From: Thermoplasmata archaeon
Lineage (GTDB): Archaea; Thermoplasmatota; Thermoplasmata; Thermoplasmatales; Thermoplasmataceae
Direction: 5' to 3'
Length of the DNA stretch: 18,494 nt
NCBI GenBank assembly: GCA_021827885.1
Contig: JAKAUD010000169.1
Span: 1 to 18,494, forward strand
The position numbers and the translations under genes are program-made. The notes beneath the pieces are model-generated. The model was not told where the DNA came from. It saw only the letters and a program-made list of their open reading frames with translations, and did not search any database. The first letter of the stretch is position 1, and every line of letters begins with the position of its first letter. This document shows positions 14,874-18,494 of this stretch, in pieces.

Positions 14874-17711
14874 ATGACAGACGAAAATGAAGGAAAAAAT
14901 GGTCATCAGGATGATTTATTGCCTCCATCTGGTTCTCAGGGTTCTGGGAACGCTAAATGGATAGCAATTATAATCGTTTTGATAGTAGTAATAGCAGGAC
15001 TAGCAGTAGCTTATGCCATCAAGCCAACCGCCGTAAGCACTAGTGGAGTGGCTTCCCCGACAGCAACTGTAAATCAATTATCGGGATCGACATTCAATTT
15101 TGCGATTAAGGGGAGCAATATGCAATCCGTATATGCAAATTTTGGTGACTTGGCTCCTGGAGTTGTAAACTTTACAGCAAGTCCTAATCAAACTATATTA
15201 AGCCACACTTATGCTGATAGTGGATCTTACTTGGTATACCTCAGCGGAACCACAACTAGTGGAGCATCGTTGGGAAACAATCTGATACCTATTGGTGCAT
15301 CGGTGGTGGAGCCTATATCGGCAAGCCAGTCAAACGGTTTGATAAACATTGTAGACAAATATAGTTCATCGCAATCAACAACGCCTCAGGTATTCACAGG
15401 ATCAAACGCTAATGTAGCATTATTCTTTGGTTACTATACAGAGCCAGCAAACACATCATACTCTGTTTTTGCGCAGTCATATTCAGTTTATAATCAGGGC
15501 GTAAAGGTTGTTAACTCCACATCTCTTAATTACGTATTTAATGCCTCATTATGCTCGTATGCTATATCAAACGCTAACGCAACAGTTAACCTAACTAACA
15601 TGCCACAAGGCTACTACACTGTACAGCTCATTACTTCCACTGGAATGGTTAATTCTACGACTGGTAAGGTATCTAACGCCACATCAACAACTGCATACTT
15701 TGATTTCGCGATTTATGCATCAGGCAACTATAAAATAGCAACCGCAGTCAGTGCATCAGGTACATTCACAAACGCAGAACTAGAAACTGGAGGTTTCAGA
15801 ACCCTAGATCCAGCGCTTGCTTATGATACAGTTAGTGATGAGATATTGTCAAACACCTATCAGACATTGACAACATATCAGGGAAGCAATTCGTCCGCAT
15901 ATGCCCCCTATCTTGCAGCTACTTTACCCAATCTTACCAACGGAGGTGTTAACACCAACTATCATAACTATACGCAAACCGTGAATTCAGCTGTAGCAGG
16001 ATACTCTGCACCCTCCTATGCAGTTAATATAACTCCGGGGGAGAACTACACATTCCATATCAATCCAAAGGCAGAATTCCAAAATGGAACGGCCGTAACA
16101 GCTTGGGATGTAATGTATTCTCTAACTAGAGATCTATTATTTACTGCAAATGCATTTAACCCGGGATGGATCATTGCTCAATATATGCTTCCAGGTAACT
16201 ATTATGCAAGTAACACTTTCTGGAACATAACACAGAACATGACTGTAGACAATGCAACGAATTCGATAACAATACACTTCCAGCACCCAATGCCTGAAGC
16301 CTTGGTTTACCAGATATTCTTTGCATCCGGAACCTATATAACAAGTGCAACATGGTTACAGCAACAGGGATCAGGAATAACATGGACAGCAGCAGGATTT
16401 CATCAGTATATAAAACAGGGATACCCACAAAACTACAATACAAAGGTTGAGTTCAATGTTGACGCAAATGGACCATACGAGTTATTCAGTGTATCACAAA
16501 ACTCTCAGGTAGTATTGAAAGTGAATCCGCATTTCTCATCTCCCAATAAATGGGTTCCTGCACCGACAATAAAGTTTGTTGATATAAAATATATAGCAGA
16601 GCCTTCAACAACATACCTTCTTCTTTCAAGCGGTCAGGCACAAGCGGCAGGAATACCAACATCAAGCTGGAATGAAGTACAGAGTTTAGAGAAGTCAAAC
16701 ACGGTATACGCCCTTGGCAGTTCGTCTCTCAATATAAACTGGTATAACTTTAACACTAACGTGAATGTTACTTTAACTCAGCAAACCGTTGCGAATGCAA
16801 ACATGCCAAGAAATCTATTCGCAAGTCTCCATGCAAGGAGAGCATTTTCATATGCGTATAACGAGACAAACTATCTAAATAATGATGTAGGAAATGCAAA
16901 ATTCAATACAACATTTGCTTCGGCATTTGCAGGAATGCTACCTCAGGGTATGCTAGGTTACCAGTCTATTCCACAGCTAAATAACTTGACGCAAGGAGTT
17001 CCGTACTTTAACCTAGCAATTGCAAAAGCAGACTGGAATTATGTGATGGTTCACGATGGTGCAAAGCTAGGATTATCTATGTCTAATGGGAACGTAATGT
17101 ATAATGGTAAAACGCTTGTGATACCAATATATATTTACTCGGCAGATCCAGTTGATCTGGGTGGCGCAACAACATGGGGAGCTGATTTGAAGCAGGTTAT
17201 ACCTGGCGCATCGTTCCCGGTAGAACCTACGGCTTTCCCAACATTGATAGGTAATGGAGTCTATGGAGATAACCCAATGCCAATCTGGGAACTCGGCTGG
17301 GCACCTGACTATCCGTTCCCAACAGATTATTTGGGCCCAATGGGTTTACCAGTTAGCACTGCAACATATCCGGGACCTAACGATATGACCGTAGGATACT
17401 TCGAGAACAACACAACAAATCAGTTGCACGGAACAACAACCGCAATAAGCCAAGCAAATAACCTGACTAAAATGAAGGCATGGTACTATGCTGGTGCAGT
17501 CGCAACATCCACAACAGTAGCACTGGAGTATTTCCATAAGATGAATGAAATGTTAGTAAACATGACATTCTACTATGACCTATTGCAAGCACACGAATTT
17601 GTTGTCCTCTCATCCAAGATAAATGAGCAACAGGCCAGTGTGTACCAGCTAAATACAATGTGGGTTGGAGTGTACTTAATGTATTACGATTTGACATACA
17701 ACCCATCATAA
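14874..17711 (+). CDS. Membrane-anchored family-5 (oligopeptide/dipeptide type) ABC transporter solute-binding protein with PKD-like domain
   Basis: The 945-aa protein starts with a polar cytoplasmic tail (1-27), followed by one hydrophobic anchor (about 29-48, WIAIIIVLIVVIAGLAVAYAI). There is no lipobox cysteine, so it is tethered by this helix. Residues about 64-125 look like a PKD domain (ANFGDLAPG then LSHTYADSGSYLVYL). A second beta-rich segment runs to about 290. The family-5 binding domain starts near 306 (GGFRTLDPALAYDTVSDEIL) and includes the ENYTFHINPKAEFQNG region and ELGWAPDYPFPTDYLGP near 806-822. Bacterial relatives have about 550 residues. Asn, Ser and Thr are very abundant, with many N-x-S/T sequons, which fits a glycosylated surface protein of an acidophile. 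The expected permease and ATPase genes are not adjacent. The ligand is probably a peptide or sugar but is not determinable here. Confidence 0.88.
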   Translation: MTDENEGKNGHQDDLLPPSGSQGSGNAKWIAIIIVLIVVIAGLAVAYAIKPTAVSTSGVASPTATVNQLSGSTFNFAIKGSNMQSVYANFGDLAPGVVNFTASPNQTILSHTYADSGSYLVYLSGTTTSGASLGNNLIPIGASVVEPISASQSNGLINIVDKYSSSQSTTPQVFTGSNANVALFFGYYTEPANTSYSVFAQSYSVYNQGVKVVNSTSLNYVFNASLCSYAISNANATVNLTNMPQGYYTVQLITSTGMVNSTTGKVSNATSTTAYFDFAIYASGNYKIATAVSASGTFTNAELETGGFRTLDPALAYDTVSDEILSNTYQTLTTYQGSNSSAYAPYLAATLPNLTNGGVNTNYHNYTQTVNSAVAGYSAPSYAVNITPGENYTFHINPKAEFQNGTAVTAWDVMYSLTRDLLFTANAFNPGWIIAQYMLPGNYYASNTFWNITQNMTVDNATNSITIHFQHPMPEALVYQIFFASGTYITSATWLQQQGSGITWTAAGFHQYIKQGYPQNYNTKVEFNVDANGPYELFSVSQNSQVVLKVNPHFSSPNKWVPAPTIKFVDIKYIAEPSTTYLLLSSGQAQAAGIPTSSWNEVQSLEKSNTVYALGSSSLNINWYNFNTNVNVTLTQQTVANANMPRNLFASLHARRAFSYAYNETNYLNNDVGNAKFNTTFASAFAGMLPQGMLGYQSIPQLNNLTQGVPYFNLAIAKADWNYVMVHDGAKLGLSMSNGNVMYNGKTLVIPIYIYSADPVDLGGATTWGADLKQVIPGASFPVEPTAFPTLIGNGVYGDNPMPIWELGWAPDYPFPTDYLGPMGLPVSTATYPGPNDMTVGYFENNTTNQLHGTTTAISQANNLTKMKAWYYAGAVATSTTVALEYFHKMNEMLVNMTFYYDLLQAHEFVVLSSKINEQQASVYQLNTMWVGVYLMYYDLTYNPS

Positions 17712-17729
17712 AAATTTTAAACTACCAAA

Positions 17730-17747
17730 TTTTTTTTAACTTTTTTT
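17730..17747 (+). terminator. Double T-run terminator after the solute-binding protein gene
   Basis: An 8-T run (17730-17737) and a 7-T run (17741-17747) follow 18-35 bases after the stop codon, in a generally T-rich stretch that continues to about 17763. This supports a monocistronic transcript. Confidence 0.6.
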
Positions 17748-17763
17748 AATTTATTTATTTTTC

Positions 17764-17923
17764 ACTGTTTATTACAATTCCTTGGCATTCTTTGTTCTGT
17801 ACAATACCCAACAGACTCGCGGACTCATTATTTTACGTTAGAACTTGACTTTCGAGAGGGGGTCAATGGGCAATCTCATGCAGAATCGCTTTCACACGGA
17901 TTGAAATGTTAATTATTAAAAAA
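17764..17923. other. Intergenic DNA, probably containing the unseen end of the right-hand IS
   Basis: No gene is visible. The stretch holds a GACTC-gcg-GACTC direct repeat near 17815-17827 and a TTGAC/GTCAA dyad (17845-17849/17862-17866). It also has a single sequence ending in GGATTGAAAT at 17898-17907 that resembles the 3' end of archaeal CRISPR repeats but occurs only once. The IS end must lie here or just beyond, since the transposase stops at 17924. Without the other end I cannot place it. Confidence 0.4.
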
Positions 17924-18494
17924 TTAAGTTGGTACGGAATTTAATACTTTTCCGGGATATGGTATCTTCATCTTATCAAGTATATTCCTTGCGTTTTCCG
18001 ATTCCGATCTTAGGGTTATTATGCCGTCTGCTGTTCTGACAGGTATTGCCTTCAGTTCTGATAGCATATCAGATATCACGGATACTGTCATCTCATCATT
18101 CATGGATTTCTCGAACAGTCTTGCAATGAGAAGGGAAAGAACACATACAAAAACATGAGCCTCAATCCTCTCTTCCTTCCTGTGGTTTACCGGCCTGATA
18201 TCTATAAGTGACTTGATTGTCCGGAATGATCTTTCGATCTTCCACAGATCCTTGTATCCCTTAACAATATCTGCAATTGGAAGTTCGGTATCGGTAACAA
18301 TCATGAAACGACCTGCTAGTTTCTTCTTCTCCTCAATTCTTTTCGTGTTCAACTCAGTTCCGGATGATTTCGTATATGACTTGAGGCTTCCAAGCGCCTT
18401 GATGAGATCCTTTCCCTTCTTCCCGGATTTCATGATCTCCTTGACGATTGATACTTTCTCTTCTATATCGGCAATATCTTCCTTCTCCCTTTCC
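17924..18494 (-). CDS. IS1634/IS4-type transposase, C-terminal part, cut by the right window edge
   Basis: The sequence DLWKIERSFRTIKSLIDIRPVNHRKEERIEAHVFVCVLSLLIARLFE is the C-terminal signature of IS1634-like (IS4 superfamily) DDE transposases. It includes the catalytic Glu of IERSFR and the YREK-like region. An in-frame ATG exists at 18433, but the frame is open without a stop from there to the window end (coding EREKEDIADIEEKVSIVKEI before that Met). The true gene therefore extends beyond base 18494, and the catalytic Asp residues are outside the window. The visible part shows no frameshift. It is unrelated to the IS66 element on the other side of the solute-binding protein gene. Confidence 0.85.
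   Translation of the reverse strand, partial: EREKEDIADIEEKVSIVKEIMKSGKKGKDLIKALGSLKSYTKSSGTELNTKRIEEKKKLAGRFMIVTDTELPIADIVKGYKDLWKIERSFRTIKSLIDIRPVNHRKEERIEAHVFVCVLSLLIARLFEKSMNDEMTVSVISDMLSELKAIPVRTADGIITLRSESENARNILDKMKIPYPGKVLNSVPT

Noticed and set aside
17875..17908. A sequence ending CACACGGATTGAAAT that resembles the 3' end of archaeal CRISPR repeats
   Set aside because: It occurs once. There is no second copy at a spacer-sized distance and no cas gene nearby, so it cannot be called an array. A relic cannot be excluded.

Overview
The window looks like a chromosomal segment of a Thermoplasmatales-type euryarchaeon (relatives of Thermoplasma, Ferroplasma, Cuniculiplasma). The evidence is a full archaeal set of informational genes (Spt5, L11, L1, P0/L10, P1/L12), the archaeal mevalonate trio HMG-CoA synthase / thiolase homologue / DUF35, archaea-restricted families (DUF373, MptE-like pterin kinase, a two-part PUA protein), TATA boxes about 25-30 bp upstream of apparently leaderless starts, T-run terminators, and a very large, N-glycosylation-sequon-rich, N-terminally anchored family-5 solute-binding protein of the kind common in acidophilic, wall-less Thermoplasmatales. 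The species-level assignment is inference.

Layout, left to right. (1) 1-2809, + strand: probable tail of secE, then spt5 with an unusual N-terminal beta-rich extension, a 470-aa protein of unknown function and a PUA-domain protein, tightly packed and probably one operon. (2) 2840-4375: a DUF2079 multi-pass membrane protein with its own TATA box. (3) 4441-4899: a PrxQ/Bcp peroxiredoxin whose promoter carries an inverted repeat. (4) 4916-7542, - strand: DUF35 zinc-ribbon/OB protein, thiolase homologue and HMG-CoA synthase, transcribed HMGS to thiolase to DUF35. The thiolase homologue lacks both the nucleophilic Cys and the catalytic His. (5) 7543-7720: a divergent intergenic region with three consecutive dyads, then a 71-aa winged-helix protein (+). 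(6) 8001-9784: DUF373 membrane protein translationally coupled to an MptE-like pterin pyrophosphokinase, convergent with a ComB-like phosphatase (9779-10444, -). (7) 10502-13205: rpl11, then a long structured leader, rpl1, rpl10 (P0), rpl12 and a 61-aa two-helix membrane protein. (8) 13318-14807: an IS66-family insertion sequence with recognisable terminal inverted repeats. (9) 14874-17711: the 945-aa solute-binding protein. (10) 17924 to the window end, - strand: the C-terminal part of an IS1634/IS4-type transposase that runs off the right edge.

Left of about 13.2 kb the window is core chromosome. Right of it is an accessory zone in which an orphan oligopeptide-type binding protein sits between two unrelated insertion sequences. 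The most unusual points are the apparently dead thiolase inside the mevalonate operon, the beta-sandwich-like extension of Spt5, and the three-hairpin spacer between HMG-CoA synthase and the small winged-helix gene. I found no clear new defence system, CRISPR array, tRNA or rRNA.
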